This document shows, piece by piece, positions 34,040-45,557 of a stretch of DNA of 64,000 nucleotides. Positions within the stretch are counted from its first letter, which is position 1. Each line of letters opens with the position of its first letter. Under the pieces are notes generated by a model. That model was not told the origin of the DNA. It ran no database searches and saw only the letters and a program-made list of their open reading frames with translations. A program made the position numbers and the translations under genes. The stretch is from Channa striata (taxonomy: Eukaryota > Chordata > Actinopteri > Anabantiformes > Channidae): contig CM065173.1 in NCBI GenBank assembly GCA_033026295.1, positions 3,596,001-3,660,000 on the forward strand, in the 5' to 3' direction.

Positions 34040-34222
34040 TCACTTCTGGAACGATGGCCACCTTTCTGCAAACTTGTGTGAAATACAAGTCACGTCTGTT
34101 TTGTCTGAAAAGTCTTTGGCCATTTGGTCAGGGGTTGAGAAATAGCCAGCCACAGCTTCATCAGAGTCTCTGCTGTATTTGCTACTTCTTGTTTCCAGGT
34201 TTTTGTGCAAGCACGTTTTCAC
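34040..34222 (-). pseudogene. Unrecognised paired ORF segment, copy A
   Basis: The - strand encodes 60 residues including LHKNLETRS, AVAGYFSTPD and KTDVTCISHKFAE. It matches the copy at 35367-35155, with one codon more. I do not recognise the family. It has no convincing start, no signal peptide and no neighbouring exons I could join, so it may be an exon of a lost gene or part of a mobile element. Confidence 0.35.
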
Positions 34223-34816
34223 AATGCTGCCTGTGAGACTAAAATTATTAAAATTATCAAATTAACATGATATATGTCAATGCTTCTATAGTCAGGACAA
34301 AAGCCACACATCATATATAATTAAACAGCTTGAATATTTTTAACCATGACAGTTGAAACATACATGTTGTTCTTGTGGAATATTGATCAGGACCAAAAGT
34401 AGTGAAAACGTAGAGAAAAACTCTGAACCAGATACAGGGTCGTGGGAGGCCAAGGCTGATTGATGTGCGTGGGGATTGAAGAGTGGCTCATGAAATCTGA
34501 TCAAGTAGACGAGCTACTGTAGCTCTAATAACTGAAAATGTTTATGTTGCATCACAGTTTTTTGTGTAGCCTGAAAACAGTCAAAGTGACCTGATGTCTT
34601 TGTTAACAGTAGCAGACAACAAAGTAAATAAGCTGGCTAGTCTAATGAACCACGTAACTCATGTGAAAGTTACAGTGTGTGCAAAATGTTCATCTGGGGA
34701 AATCAGGAGACCAAGATGCAAAGTAGGAATCAGATCTATGAAGGCCTCAGCTTGCACCTTAGAAAATGACTTGGTGTCAGATTCCAAAGAACAACCTTAC
34801 AGGTCTTGTGGAGTCC

Positions 34817-35370
34817 ATTCTCTGATAGTTCAAAGCTGTTTTTGGAGTGAAAGCGGGACGTACTCAATAGTAGGCAAATGATCATAATGTTAAAGCTGAT
34901 TGGTTTATAGCTGCTATTGGTTGTCATCAGAGCATTTGTGCAAGTCATCTTCTCACAGTGCTATGCCAAAAAAGGGAAATTGGGGAAGGTTTGTATCAGC
35001 TCACTAACTACTGTATATTTTAATATTTGTTCAGCGTTTTCAAAGCTAAATAAATATACAGAATGAAATATGTTTCCATTAGCTATTTAGTCTACAAAGA
35101 AACAAATTAGAAGCAGCTTCATGCTTCACCATTTGTAACCACAAGCACAATCAGTCAATTCTTGCTTCTCGAACAACTTTCTGCAAACTTGTGTGAAATA
35201 CAAGTCACGTCTGTTTTGACTGAAAAGTCTTTGGCCATTTCGTCAGGGGTTGAGAAATAGCCAGCCACAGCTTCTTCAGAGCCGCTGTATTTGCCACTTC
35301 TTGTTTCCAGGTTCTTGTGCAAGCACATTTTTATCGTGCGGTCTGTGATGATAAACTTGTCAAACACAGC
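34817..35370. repeat. Local duplication, copy B
   Basis: Uninterrupted counterpart of 33060-34240. It preserves the site as it was before the L2 inserted into copy A. Confidence 0.8.
35155..35367 (-). pseudogene. Unrecognised paired ORF segment, copy B
   Basis: This is a 70-residue open stretch on the - strand, with FDKFIITDRTIK ahead of the part shared with copy A (LHKNLETRS.KYS..EAVAGYFSTPD). The difference between copies is mostly substitutions plus one whole-codon indel, which hints at past coding constraint. Function unknown. Confidence 0.35.
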
Positions 35371-35399
35371 CTGTTGGGGCTTTTTCTGATGCTAGAGGA

Positions 35400-36387
35400 C
35401 ATTTATGATGTTATCTTAATTAGTCCCTTCAGCACAAAACTTGTTCCTGCTGCGCATCCTTTCACTTAAAACCAAAAGAAATAAGAGACTGATGTGACTG
35501 TACTGTTGACACTAATGTGTTCTGATGTTCTCCGGCATCACAACGGTTAGTTAAACTTGTGTCTTAAACGTTCTTCAGCTACTCACTCACTTTCTCTTCA
35601 GACAGCAGAGGGACAGATCTCTGCATGTGAACCTGGCATGAAAGATTCATATATTATTAAAGCATTATAAAAATAGATTAATTAAAATCATTGTTTTGCC
35701 ATTTGATAAATGCATCGTTAAACTGCGATATTGATTTGATCGCTTAGCCCCACCGTATAAGTGCTGAACAATTATTCCCCATATATACGGACACATTCAA
35801 AAAATTCAATGCAGGCATGCAAAGATTCTGCCTCGTTTAAATCAACTGTACTGTCACTTTTTCAGAAACCGAGGATTAGAGATCTTGTTGCCATGAAGGA
35901 CCTTAGAAAAGTCAACCTGTCACACCTAAAAATATTCTTTGACCTACTACAGTTTGCATATTTGGCACAATACAGACTGTTTTTAAACTGCACTAATATC
36001 TTCCAACGTGTGGACGAGAAGAGATATGCCACATATTATATCTCACTGAGGACTTTGCTCTGTACTCTGTTTCGTTTCAACATTTGTCACTTCATAACAG
36101 TCAGTGTAAACATATCATAAGAAGTGTTAAAATTTTATTGCATTTTCATGCATTTTCTTAAATGAGCAAATTATTATTCTTTATTATTAAGTTTCTATGT
36201 TGCATTTGGGAAGCTTAGTCCAAGACACATTGTACTTGTTGAATAGATGACTAACAAAACATTCCGTTCCTGTTATTTTTAAATTTTTTTGACTACTGAT
36301 AACTGCATGAATGTAATAAAAACAATACCATAAGCTGTCAAATTAATTTTATTTTATATGACAGTGAAGTGAACAGCTGATGTTTAA
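35400..36387. other. Unassigned sequence downstream of the RNase gene
   Basis: A 119-codon + frame at 35761-36120 has no recognisable domain and I do not call it. The stretch includes the RNase 3'-UTR (attttatt near 36350, which is AATAAAAT on the - strand). Confidence 0.4.
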
Positions 36388-36822
36388 TCACTTGTCAAAA
36401 GGTATGATATCTTCTGCAAAGTGCACAGGTAAGCCTTCTTCACATGCAATCACAATTTTCCTGGTGCGAGCTTGACCACGGTACTGACAGTGGGATCTCC
36501 TGGCTCCCTGGTTTTTCAGTTGACAGACAATAATGCTGAAGGGATTGTTGCTTTTCTTCATACCACCATATGGCGTCCCAGCCTTCCCACAGATTGCTTT
36601 CACATGGTTGGTATTGGCTAGGATGAAGGTGTTGGTCTCCTTACACTCATTGCTACCAGTTACGATGATTCCTCGTCTTTGAATTTCAGCATCACAGCTA
36701 CCGACACTCATCCTTCCATTGATATGCTGGTTTATAAAGTGTTTGTAACGCTCATTTCCTTGCTGAGAGAGCACAGTGGCAGCGAGGAGCAGCATAAGCA
36801 GGTAGACAAACTGGACCTTCAT
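36388..36822 (-). CDS. Secreted RNase A-superfamily ribonuclease
   Basis: This is a secreted pancreatic-type ribonuclease of 144 residues in a single coding exon, as is usual for the family. A signal peptide (1 to about 19, MKVQFVYLLMLLLAATVLS) precedes the mature protein. The catalytic triad is complete: His33 in NQHING, Lys61 in CKETNTF (the family signature) and His134 in LPVHF. Six cysteines (43, 60, 78, 100, 112, 127) allow three disulphides, the fish/angiogenin pattern, not the four of mammalian RNase A. The mature protein is rich in Lys and Arg, compatible with the antibacterial or angiogenic activities reported for fish RNases; activity here is inferred. The start at 36822 is preferred because an acceptor (TTTTTATCCAG) lies just upstream and the signal peptide begins there. 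Confidence 0.93.
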   Translation of the reverse strand: MKVQFVYLLMLLLAATVLSQQGNERYKHFINQHINGRMSVGSCDAEIQRRGIIVTGSNECKETNTFILANTNHVKAICGKAGTPYGGMKKSNNPFSIIVCQLKNQGARRSHCQYRGQARTRKIVIACEEGLPVHFAEDIIPFDK

Positions 36823-37202
36823 TATTTCCTGGATAAAAATAAAGAGACACAGAGGATTGAGTCTAAAGAGCACTACATTTTTACTATATTTTTCACTCTG
36901 AAATACATTGCACACATTTTGTGGTCTACCGTATATTGTTGTCAAATTCACACATTTTGAAATATAGCTATAGAGTGTTTAATTATGTTTTATTACAGCA
37001 CTTATGAATCAAATAGAGATACAAAGTAATAGCTAAAGCAACCACAATAAAATCTCTCATTGATTAATGATATGTTTAATTTTGCTAAGCTTTAGACGTG
37101 CTGATAAAGTGCTACTGACAGAGTGCATTAGAGCTACAACCAGAAAATAATACCCTTTCTGGATATCATGATAATAAAAAGCAAATAGAAATGACTGCAT
37201 AC

Positions 37203-37365
37203 CTTGTAAAAGTAGTGATCCAACTTTTCTTCGTCACGTATTGGTTCTTTCTACAAAACACAACAACAACAGTTTGCTGTTTACTGCAACACAATAAAAC
37301 TGGCAAACGCAACACATAATACAGAAATATGTTTACCTGTATCACTGTCACAGCTTAGCGACAAT
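37203..37365 (-). other. Probable 5'-UTR exons of the RNase gene
   Basis: A first exon may run from about 37365 to a donor at 37337 (ACAG before GTAAAC). A second exon may run from an acceptor at 37251 (TTTTGTAG) to a donor at 37203 (ACAAG before GTATGC). Neither contains a start codon that would extend the protein. RNase A-family genes commonly have such leader exons. Confidence 0.5.
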
Positions 37366-37389
37366 TAAGAATTTGCAATCTGTGGAACC

Positions 37390-37396
37390 TTTTATA
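37390..37396 (-). promoter_or_regulatory. TATA box of the RNase gene
   Basis: TATAAAA on the - strand (CCGTATAAAAGGTT) lies about 30 bases before the proposed first exon, which is the right spacing for a transcription start near 37365. Confidence 0.55.
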
Positions 37397-37700
37397 CGGT
37401 AGAGTCTGGAACGCACCACATCAACCGACATAACCATATGTGGTCACAAGCTTTGTCAAACACTAAGCTCATTTAGTCTGCAGAAAGTGCTGAGTAACTT
37501 TGCTGCTACTACCACTACTTGCACACACACATAAAAAACAAAAAAAAATCCCCACTCGCCCCTTCCTTCTTTGGGCTGATCTTGTTCCTTCCTTCAAGCC
37601 TAAATCAACTTTGTGTTTGATTATTTTCCAAAAGGGGACCCTCTTGTGATTGTGTGAATCTTGACTATTTTGTTTAAAAGCAGAAAAAGGATGTCCTATG

Positions 37701-38400
37701 TGGTAACACTTTATTTTGACAGATACCTGTTGACATTCTACCAGCTATCAACCAACACTGTTGGCATCAGTTGATCAACAACATTCATTCAACAACAGTA
37801 ACGTACATTCAACTAAATGTTTGCAGACTATACAAGTGCATTTCAAGTTGTGTGAAAATATACTACAAGTGACTGCTGACTGCCATAATGTTTTCTGACA
37901 AGAGCTTCTTAACCAATATCGACGTATCTGTTGATTTTGTCGGCTTCTTTAAATTGACTATCAACTACTCAAAATCAGTGTGTTAGTTGAAAGTCAACAG
38001 TGTTGTGTCCACATTATTCACAGCATGATAATATCCCTCCCACAGTATCTCAGACTCATCAGATAAAGTCTCTGTTGACCACTAGTTGATAGTAAACTAC
38101 ATATTGGTTGCTTATCTGTTGATTGTCAACTAATATTCATGACTATTAACAGACTACCAGTCAGCAGTCTCTACCAAGCATTTGTAGACATGTACTAGGA
38201 CTATCCAGTTAAAGTGAAAACGTCTGAGAACAGTACAAACAATATAAACTATCTACAGAACAACATAGACAAGTGTTCCACAACTGACCAGTAACATTGG
38301 ATAACAGCAAAGTACAGTAAAAGAAATGCAATGCATGCCGCATAGCAGAGAACGAAAGCGTGTTCATTTCAACCAACTACAACAGTCAGTAGTGTTACCA
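37701..38400. mobile_element. Possible MITE with 10-bp inverted ends
   Basis: The region starts with tggtaacact (37701-37710) and ends with agtgttacca (38391-38400), an exact 10-base inverted pair. The inside is built from many related short pieces (ttgatcaaca, gttgactttc-like, tgttgattgtcaac), some of them palindromic. It has no coding capacity. No clear target duplication was seen. Confidence 0.45.
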
Positions 38401-39005
38401 AATAAGGTCCCATGAGTGAAACCAGGAGGGGCATAACGCCAGCACTGTATAGCAATTGGTACATGTCTGCTGTACGGAGGATGAGCCATAACCAACAGCA
38501 ATAATAGAAATATCCTAGTCTCATCTGTTGTTAGTATTCTGTATGTTCTTCAAAAGTCTGCCAGGAACACCATATTCAGACCCTCTTGCTAACCAGTAGG
38601 TCCACTCTATTAGGCACAGCTGTTTTTTTAGGTCTTGTCAGAACAATCCCCCCGCATACGCCAAAGTCTGCCTCAATCTCTCAATATGCTGAGTGTGTAG
38701 TCCTGTTTGTGGATCTATGTAACTCTGGCTGTGGTTGACCCTGACATGCCTGTAGCTCTCTTGGGAAAGACTGGCATTCGCTCTGCACTCATCACTCACA
38801 ATTAGAGTGAAGCTTGATGTGCTTCTTGATGATGGCAAGAAGTGTCTCCTTGTTTCATTTCTTCATAAGACTAAGAATGGGACGTCTTCTCGTGTTACCA
38901 AACACCTGATGATCTCTTTCTTCTCCAAGTGTTACAAAAGCATCCTCTACCACACTGACAAAACACAGTATTAACAGTGTTACTAGACGATATCTTGAGA
39001 ATATA
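38401..39005. other. Unassigned sequence left of the BEL/Pao element
   Basis: A 66-codon - frame at 38838-38638 has no recognisable domain. No repeat family was recognised. Confidence 0.35.
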
Positions 39006-39315
39006 TGTTCAGCCTTTATTATGTTCAGAGTAATAATTAGAACGAGTTGTATTCCGCAATTTTACGGTCTTTTACTTTGAAGGTGTGGTTAAGACAGGAT
39101 GTTTTGACAGGAGGTTAGCCATCTTGTAGTTTCTTTCAGTAAGCACTTGGACCAAAGTTCATCCGTTAACATCTACCCTTGCGTTCATGCTTTTGACATC
39201 ATCATCTTTTTTACCCTGTTTTGGAGACATTATTGGAGCTATGGACGCTACATCCTGACCCTGCACATGTTTCCTAAAGGAGTTAGGCTTACTGCTGAAT
39301 TGTGTTAGATACACA
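39006..39315 (+). repeat. 5' LTR of BEL/Pao element
   Basis: It matches 45151-45457 over its length up to gctgaat, with roughly ten substitutions and a 12-base indel. It starts TGTT and probably ends TACACA. The divergence between LTRs points to an insertion that is not recent. Confidence 0.8.
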
Positions 39316-39383
39316 CAAGGAGAGCACGACAGTAAAAAAAAAAAGATAGCTAACAACAACACGGCAGCTAGATAACCTCAAAC

Positions 39384-40145
39384 ATGGACGAACCATTTCA
39401 AGATGGAGCATCAGTAGGAAGTCGGAAAAGTGCCAGCTCGAGTAGATCATCCGTGAGCGCTGCAGCAGGAAAGGCCAGAGCTGTAGCAGAGGCTGCCCGT
39501 GCACGTGCAGCATTTGCAGAAAAAGAGAAAAGTATTAAAGTTGAAAAAGCTAAGCTTGAGGCCAATCTAGAAGTACTAAAGTATGAAAGAGAGGCTGCAG
39601 CCGCTAACGCCCAAGCAGAAGCATTAGCGGCAGCAGAACTAGAGGATGAAGAGATGCGTAGCAAGAAAAGTTATCCCCTGTCACTTCATAATGCACATGA
39701 CCGTGTTAGCGACTACATTCAAAACCAAAATGCTTGTTATCACAAATGCCCTGAATCAGCCCACTTGCCAAAGCCATCGGAGCAGTCTATTCAGCCTCGC
39801 CGCAATCTTCCATCGCCGCTTGTTTACAGGGGAAAAGAGTATGTTGTCAAAAACTCCTGGCATGTTCTACCAAGAAATGAGTACAGAACAGTTTCCCCAC
39901 ATTCTCACCAGATGGGAATGAACTACAATCCATCCGTTCAACGTGCTACTCGAAGTCACTTCCAAATCAGCAAAAAATCTGAGCCCAACAATCCTAAGCC
40001 CAGGGGAGATTCACCAAACTACGTGGATACGGTTCACACAAGTGTTCCAGAGTCTTCAGCCTTTATGGAGATAGCAAAATATCTAGCACGGAAAAAGCTC
40101 GTCAGCACGGGCCTTTCACACTTCGACGAACATCCGGAAACGTAA
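39384..40145 (+). CDS. BEL/Pao gag N-terminal region
   Basis: The longest intact frame of the element (253 residues) starts 70 bases inside the LTR. The first 95 residues are Ala/Glu/Lys-rich and predicted to form a coiled coil (KARAVAEAARARAAFAEKEK), as in fish BEL/Pao Gag. The middle is rich in Pro, His and Asn, and the frame closes after FDEHPET. The frame is broken beyond this point, and the later part of gag continues near 40200-40440 in another frame. Confidence 0.75.
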   Translation: MDEPFQDGASVGSRKSASSSRSSVSAAAGKARAVAEAARARAAFAEKEKSIKVEKAKLEANLEVLKYEREAAAANAQAEALAAAELEDEEMRSKKSYPLSLHNAHDRVSDYIQNQNACYHKCPESAHLPKPSEQSIQPRRNLPSPLVYRGKEYVVKNSWHVLPRNEYRTVSPHSHQMGMNYNPSVQRATRSHFQISKKSEPNNPKPRGDSPNYVDTVHTSVPESSAFMEIAKYLARKKLVSTGLSHFDEHPET

Positions 40146-40834
40146 GGAGAATGGAAGTCCTCCTTTTCCAACACAATCAGAGACTTAAATCTAACAACAA
40201 GTGAGCAGCTGGACCTACTCTCAAAATGGCTTGGGAAGGTATCAGCCCGAGCACGTCAAGCGTCTAAGAGCAGTCAATCTAGCTAATCCAGTAGCTGCAT
40301 TGAAATCAGTATGTGAAAGACTTGGACGAATGTTATGGGACTCAGAAGTGATAGAGAGTGCTCTTTTTACAAAGCTTGACAACTTTCCCAAGATCACAAA
40401 TAAGGACAATCACAAGTTGAGGAGCTGGGAGATCTCTTAAACGAGCTACTCTCAGCCAAGGAGGATGACTACTTGTCAGGCTTGGCATACCTGGACACGC
40501 ACGCGGCATAAAACCCATTGTGGAGAAGTTGCCATATCACTTACAAGAAAGGTGGCTTACTCAGGGATCGAATTACAAAGAAACTTATTAGGTCAGTTAT
40601 CCACCATTCTCCTATTTCACCTGTTTCGTCTGTTATCAAGCTAAAACCAGAAACGATCTCAGTTTCACGCCTGCAGTAAACAACCTCCAAACAGAACGCA
40701 CACTTTTAAAACGTACCAATCCCAGAACCGCAATCTCAGTGCACAAAACTAAGGTCACCAATGTCACAACTCGAGCGAAGCAGCATCAAAAGACAACATA
40801 ACCAAACAGTGCCCTATCCATAATAAGCCACACC

Positions 40835-43800
40835 CCTAAAAAGTGCCGTGGCTTCAGACTAAAGACTCTGGAAGAAAGAAAGACTTACTTAAGGGAGCAA
40901 GGCATCTGTTTTAGATGTTGCTCATCCTCTTCTCATCTAGCGACTGTAAAGTTACGCTGAAATGTGATGAGTGCGACAGTGAAAGTCACATAACAGCTCT
41001 CTACTCTGGTCCACCCAAATGGGCAAGCAAAGATTCAAATCCCTCACAAGACGATGGCGGGAGTAAGGGACGGAGGATACTTCAGCTTCTACAGTCATCG
41101 GCCCTTTGTGCACAGAGGTCCATGGAAACGAAATCAAGTCAAAATCCTGCTCAAAAATCTGTCTCGTCAAGGTCTACCCAAAAGATCGCCCTGAAAAAGC
41201 TGTAAAAATGTATGCAATGCTCGATGATCAGAGCAACAGATCTCTTGTCAGGTCGCAGTTTTTTGAGGCGTTTAAGATTAAAGTTAACGCATACCCCTAC
41301 ACGCTAAAAACCTGTGCAGGCCTCACCGCAACATCCGGCAGGAGGCAACGGGATTCAGGTTGAAGCAGCTAATGGTGGCATTCGCCTTTCACTCCCAGAG
41401 CTAATTGAATGTGATGAATTACCAGACAATCTGAGGAAATACCGACACCGGAGGCCGTGACATTCTCCGCGCTCACAAGGTGAGACAACAGATTAATGGC
41501 CCTGGTGATACACCCTTTGCTCAAAGACCAGACCTTGGATGGGTTTTGGTTGGTGATGTGTGTTTGGGAAAAGTACATAAGCCAACAGTTTGTAGCAGCA
41601 AAACAAACGTACTAGAAGATAGCAGACCCACTCTTTTCAAGCCCTGCATGAACCGCATCCATTTCAAACAAGCAATCAGCCCCAACAGAGTGAATGGATC
41701 CATTCACATTCGCAGTAACGGCACTATAGACACCGACACTCTCGGCCTCAGAGTCTTTGCAAGAACTCCAGACAAGCGTGCCTTCTCAATAGAAGATGAA
41801 CAGTTCCTCAAAGTAATGGATGAACAGGTTTTTTCAGGACAGGTCCAACAGTTGGGTCGCCCCTCTCCCCTTCAGGTCACAGAGACCCCCTGTGCCAAAC
41901 AATCGAAACCAAGCCATGACACGTCTCTCTTCACTACAACGCACACTAGAGCGCAAGCCAAAGATGAAAGAGCAGTATGTTGCCTTCATGCAAAAGGTAT
42001 TCGACAACAACCATGCAGAGCCAGCACCTCCACTGCCGGACGGAAAGGACTGTTGGTATTTGCCATCGTTTGGAGTCTATCATCACAGAAAACCTGAAAA
42101 AAATCAGACTTGTGTTTGACTCTAGTGCAAAATGCAACGGCATCTCCCTCAATAGCATTCTGCTTACTGGACCCGACCTCAGCAACAGCCTCTTGGCGTC
42201 CTCATTGGATTTAGGAGAGAAAGAGTAGCTGTGATGGCAGACATTGAACAAATGTTTCACTGTTTAGTTGTCAGAGAAGACCACAGAGACTACCTACGTT
42301 TCCTTTGGTTTCGAGATAATGACCCCAGCAAGGACATCATCGAGTACAGGGTGAGGGTCCATGTGTTCGGAAATAGTCCTTCTCCAGCCGTGGCTACGTA
42401 CTGCCTCAGAAGAGCAGCAATGAGTGGAGAACAGGAGTACGGGTCAGACACCAGACACTTCGTGGAGCGTGAGTTCTACGTAGATGACGGACTTCTCTCG
42501 ACCCCTACTGAGCAAGAAGCTATTACACTGTTACAAAAAACCCAAGCTTCCTCTCAGAGTCTAACCTGCGACTCCACAAGATTGTATCTAACAGCATCAG
42601 AGTATTGCAAGCGTTTCCAACTGGAGATCATGCCAATGACATTAAAGAGCTATACTTAGGTGCAGAAACTTTCCCTGCACAGCGAAGTCTTGGTCTGAGC
42701 TGGGAAGTTAAAAAGTATACCTTTACCTTTCAAGTATCCATCAGCGACAAGCCATTCACACGTTGAGGAGTCCTCTCCACCATAAACAGTCTCTTTGACC
42801 CTCTCGGGTTCGTTGCCCCTGTGAGTCTTCGAGGAAAATCTCTGTTACGAGAACTCACATTAGAGGGAACAGATTGGGACGCCCACTTCCCCAAGACAAG
42901 CACGATGCCTGGAAGACATGGAGGACTCGCTACAGGAACTTGAACATCTTCATATTCCTCGTGCTTACACCCCCACCTCCCCTTCCAGAGCTAAACAAAG
43001 AGAAATCTGCATCTTCTCCGATGCTTCCACAAAAGCTATGGGTGCAGTAGTATATCACAAAACCACAGATGAAGATGGTCGAGTTCACGTGGGTTTCATT
43101 TTAGGAAAGCCAGACTTGCTCCCGTAAAGGAACCCACCATACCTAGACTAGAGCTTTGTGCTGCAGTGCTGGCTGTGGAAATGGCACAACTCATTGTGCA
43201 AGAGACCGATCTCCCTCTGAACGCAGTCACACTTTATTGTGACAGCAAAGTGGTGCTGGGATATATACACAACCAGTCCAAACGTTTCTATGTGTATGTC
43301 CACAATAGGATTCAGAGGATTCGCCAGTCCACAGAGCCGAAACAGTGGTGGTATGTGCCCACCGAGGATAACCCTGCCTACCAAGGTTCCAGATCTGTTC
43401 AAGCCTCACTCCTCACTAAAACTAACTGGTTCACAGGTCCAGCCTTCTTGTACAAACCACACACAGTAAGCGACGAGCACCAAGTATTTGAGCTTGTGGA
43501 CCCAGACTCGGACATTGATATCAGACCACACGTAACAAGTTGCATAACCAGCCACAACGCTGAGTCACTCAATCCTAAAAGATTTGAAAGATTCTCCTCT
43601 TGGAAATCACTGCAAAGAGAAGTTGCAACCCTTATTCACGTGGCACAATCCTTCAAGTCGAGAAACAAGGACACCACTGGTTGTAGTGGGTGGCACCAGT
43701 GTAAAAGACCTCACACAGTTGATGAGCTGTACAAGCGACCACAGTGATCAACGCACTGTGCAGAAGGCGTGCTTTCCTGAAGAACTTAAAGTCCTGTCAA

Positions 43801-45092
43801 AGGAAGCGGAGGTAAACAGGAAAAGCCCATTGGCAAGCTTGAATCCAGCTATCTCTCCAGAGGATTGTTAAGAATAGGAGGCAGGCTCGAGAAAGCAGAT
43901 CTGAGTGAAAAGGAAAAACATCCAGTTATTTTGCCAGGCAAACACCCTGTGTCTGCACTCCTCATAAGACATTATCATGAGCAGGTTGAGCACCAAGGCT
44001 GCACATTTACTGAAGGTGCTGTAAGAGCTGCCGGCGTTTGGCTGATTGGTGGCAAAAGATGCATAAGTAGCATCCTGCACGGATGTGTCTCCTGCTGAAA
44101 ACTCCGTGGGAGAAAGAGAGCCAAAAATGTCAGACCTCCCACAAGAGCGACTGAGCATCTCACCTCCTTTCACATACACTGGTGTAGATGTCTTGGCCCC
44201 TGGTCTGTCACCGTCAGACGACAAGAGGTGGTGAGATAAAGAACAAAGCGCTGGGTGGTTCTCTTCACGTGCTTGAGCACACGTGCAGTCCACAAAGAGG
44301 TTGTGGAATCCATGGACACGTCTTCCTTCATAAACTCCTGAGAATATTCTTTGCGATTCGTGGCCCGCCTAAACAACTACACTCTGACTGTGGAACTAAT
44401 TTCGTCGGATCTTGCAAGGAGCTGCAGTTTTGCAAAGTGCAAAAGGAGTTGGATGTTCAAAGATACACTAACAGTCAGGGCTGCTCATAGCACTTCAACT
44501 CGCCTCACTCTTCCCATAAGGGTGGGGTGTGGGAGCGTATGATTGGAGTTGCAAGGAGGATTTTGGACTCAATGTTAATGCGCACTCCCTCTTCTAGTTT
44601 GACTCCACGAAGTCCTGTGCACTCTTATTGGAGAAGTGGCGTCAATCATCAACTCCAGGCCTCTGGTCTCCGTTTCCTCTGACCCGGAAGTACCTCAGAT
44701 ACTCACCCCAGCCATATTTCTCACCGTAAGCAGAGTGTGCCACCTCCACCTGGGAGTTCACTGAGAAGGACATGTACAAGCAACAGTGGCCTCAAGTGCA
44801 ACGACTGGCAGACCAGTTCTGGTGTCGCTGGAAACGTGAATACCTGCACACATTGCAAGTTCGACACAAGTGGCAAGAGTCCAGTCGCAACATAGAACAA
44901 GGAGACATCGTCCTGCTAAAAGACAGTCAAACCTGTCGTAACAACTGGCCTATGGGTCTTGTCACCAAAACCTTTCCTGCATGGGATGAAAAAGTCTGCA
45001 AAATCGAGATCAAGACAACTAAGGATGGGTGCATGAAGAAGTTTCTTCGGCCCATCACAGAGATCGTTCTTCTTCTGACAACAAAGGACTAA
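40835..45092 (+). pseudogene. BEL/Pao pol, fragmented
   Basis: Pieces in order: a Cys/His zinc-knuckle-like region near 40860-40990; an aspartic protease (YAMLDDQSNRSLV, about 41210); RT segments (FGNSPSPAVATYCLRRAA, about 42370; YVDDGL active site, about 42480); RNase H (FSDASTKAMGAVVYH, about 43015; IPRLELCAAVLAVEMAQL, about 43140; CDSKVVLGYIHNQS); integrase (RIGGRLEKADL, LIRHYHEQVEHQG, about 43865-44000); and a C-terminal integrase-flanking domain (GDIVLLKDSQTCRNNWPMG, about 44900). Each piece fits BEL/Pao, but at least ten frame breaks separate them. Confidence 0.85.
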
Positions 45093-45150
45093 ATGTTTGT
45101 GTGTAATGTTTGTAGTTTTGAATGGCATCCTCACAGATACCAGGCGGGAG

Positions 45151-45457
45151 TGTTCTGCCTTTATTATGTTCAGAGTAATAATTAGAACGAGTTGTATTCC
45201 GCAATTTTATGGTCTTTTACTTTGAAGGTGTGGTTAAGACAGGATGTTGTGACAGGATGTTAGCCATCTTGTAGTTTCTTTCAGTAAGCACTTGGACTAA
45301 AGTTCATCCGTTAACATCTGCCCTTGTGTTCATGCTTTTGACATCATCACGTTTTTACCCTGTTTTGGAGACATAATTGGAGCAATAAATTGGAGCTATG
45401 GACGCTACATCCTGACTCTGCACATGTTTCCGAAAGGAGTTAGGCTTACTGCTGAAT
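45151..45457 (+). repeat. 3' LTR of BEL/Pao element, cut by gap
   Basis: Counterpart of 39006-39300. The final bases and the right flank are lost in the N run, so a target duplication cannot be tested. Confidence 0.8.
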
Positions 45458-45557
45458 NNNNNNNNNNNNNNNNNNNNNNNNNNNNNNNNNNNNNNNNNNN
45501 NNNNNNNNNNNNNNNNNNNNNNNNNNNNNNNNNNNNNNNNNNNNNNNNNNNNNNNNN
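45458..45557. other. Assembly gap (100 N)
   Basis: A run of exactly 100 N, the conventional placeholder for a gap of unknown length, at the end of a repeated LTR where short-read assemblies often break. Confidence 0.98.

Larger units (their letters stand above)
33060..34240. repeat. Local duplication, copy A (L2-interrupted)
   Basis: Bases 33075-33216 and 33804-34240 match 34817-35370. Shared stretches include ccattctctgatagttcaaa, cagaatgaaatatgtttcca and gaaatacaagtcacgtctgt. A third partial match (the ttattccccat region, 33980-34025) lies at about 35745-35790. Confidence 0.8.
39006..45457 (+). mobile_element. BEL/Pao LTR retrotransposon, 3' end in assembly gap
   Basis: Two direct LTRs start tgttc(t/a)gcctttattatg at 39006 and 45151. 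The left LTR ends at about 39315. The right one runs into the N gap at 45458 and carries a 12-base insertion (ggagcaataaat region) against the left. A purine-rich stretch (caggcgggag) precedes the right LTR. Between them lie gag, protease, RT, RNase H and integrase coding remains on the + strand in BEL/Pao order, broken by many stops and shifts. It cannot move on its own. Confidence 0.9.

Noticed and set aside
35761..36120. 119-codon + frame beside the RNase gene
   Set aside because: No domain, signal peptide or splice partner, and the composition is that of AT-rich noncoding DNA.
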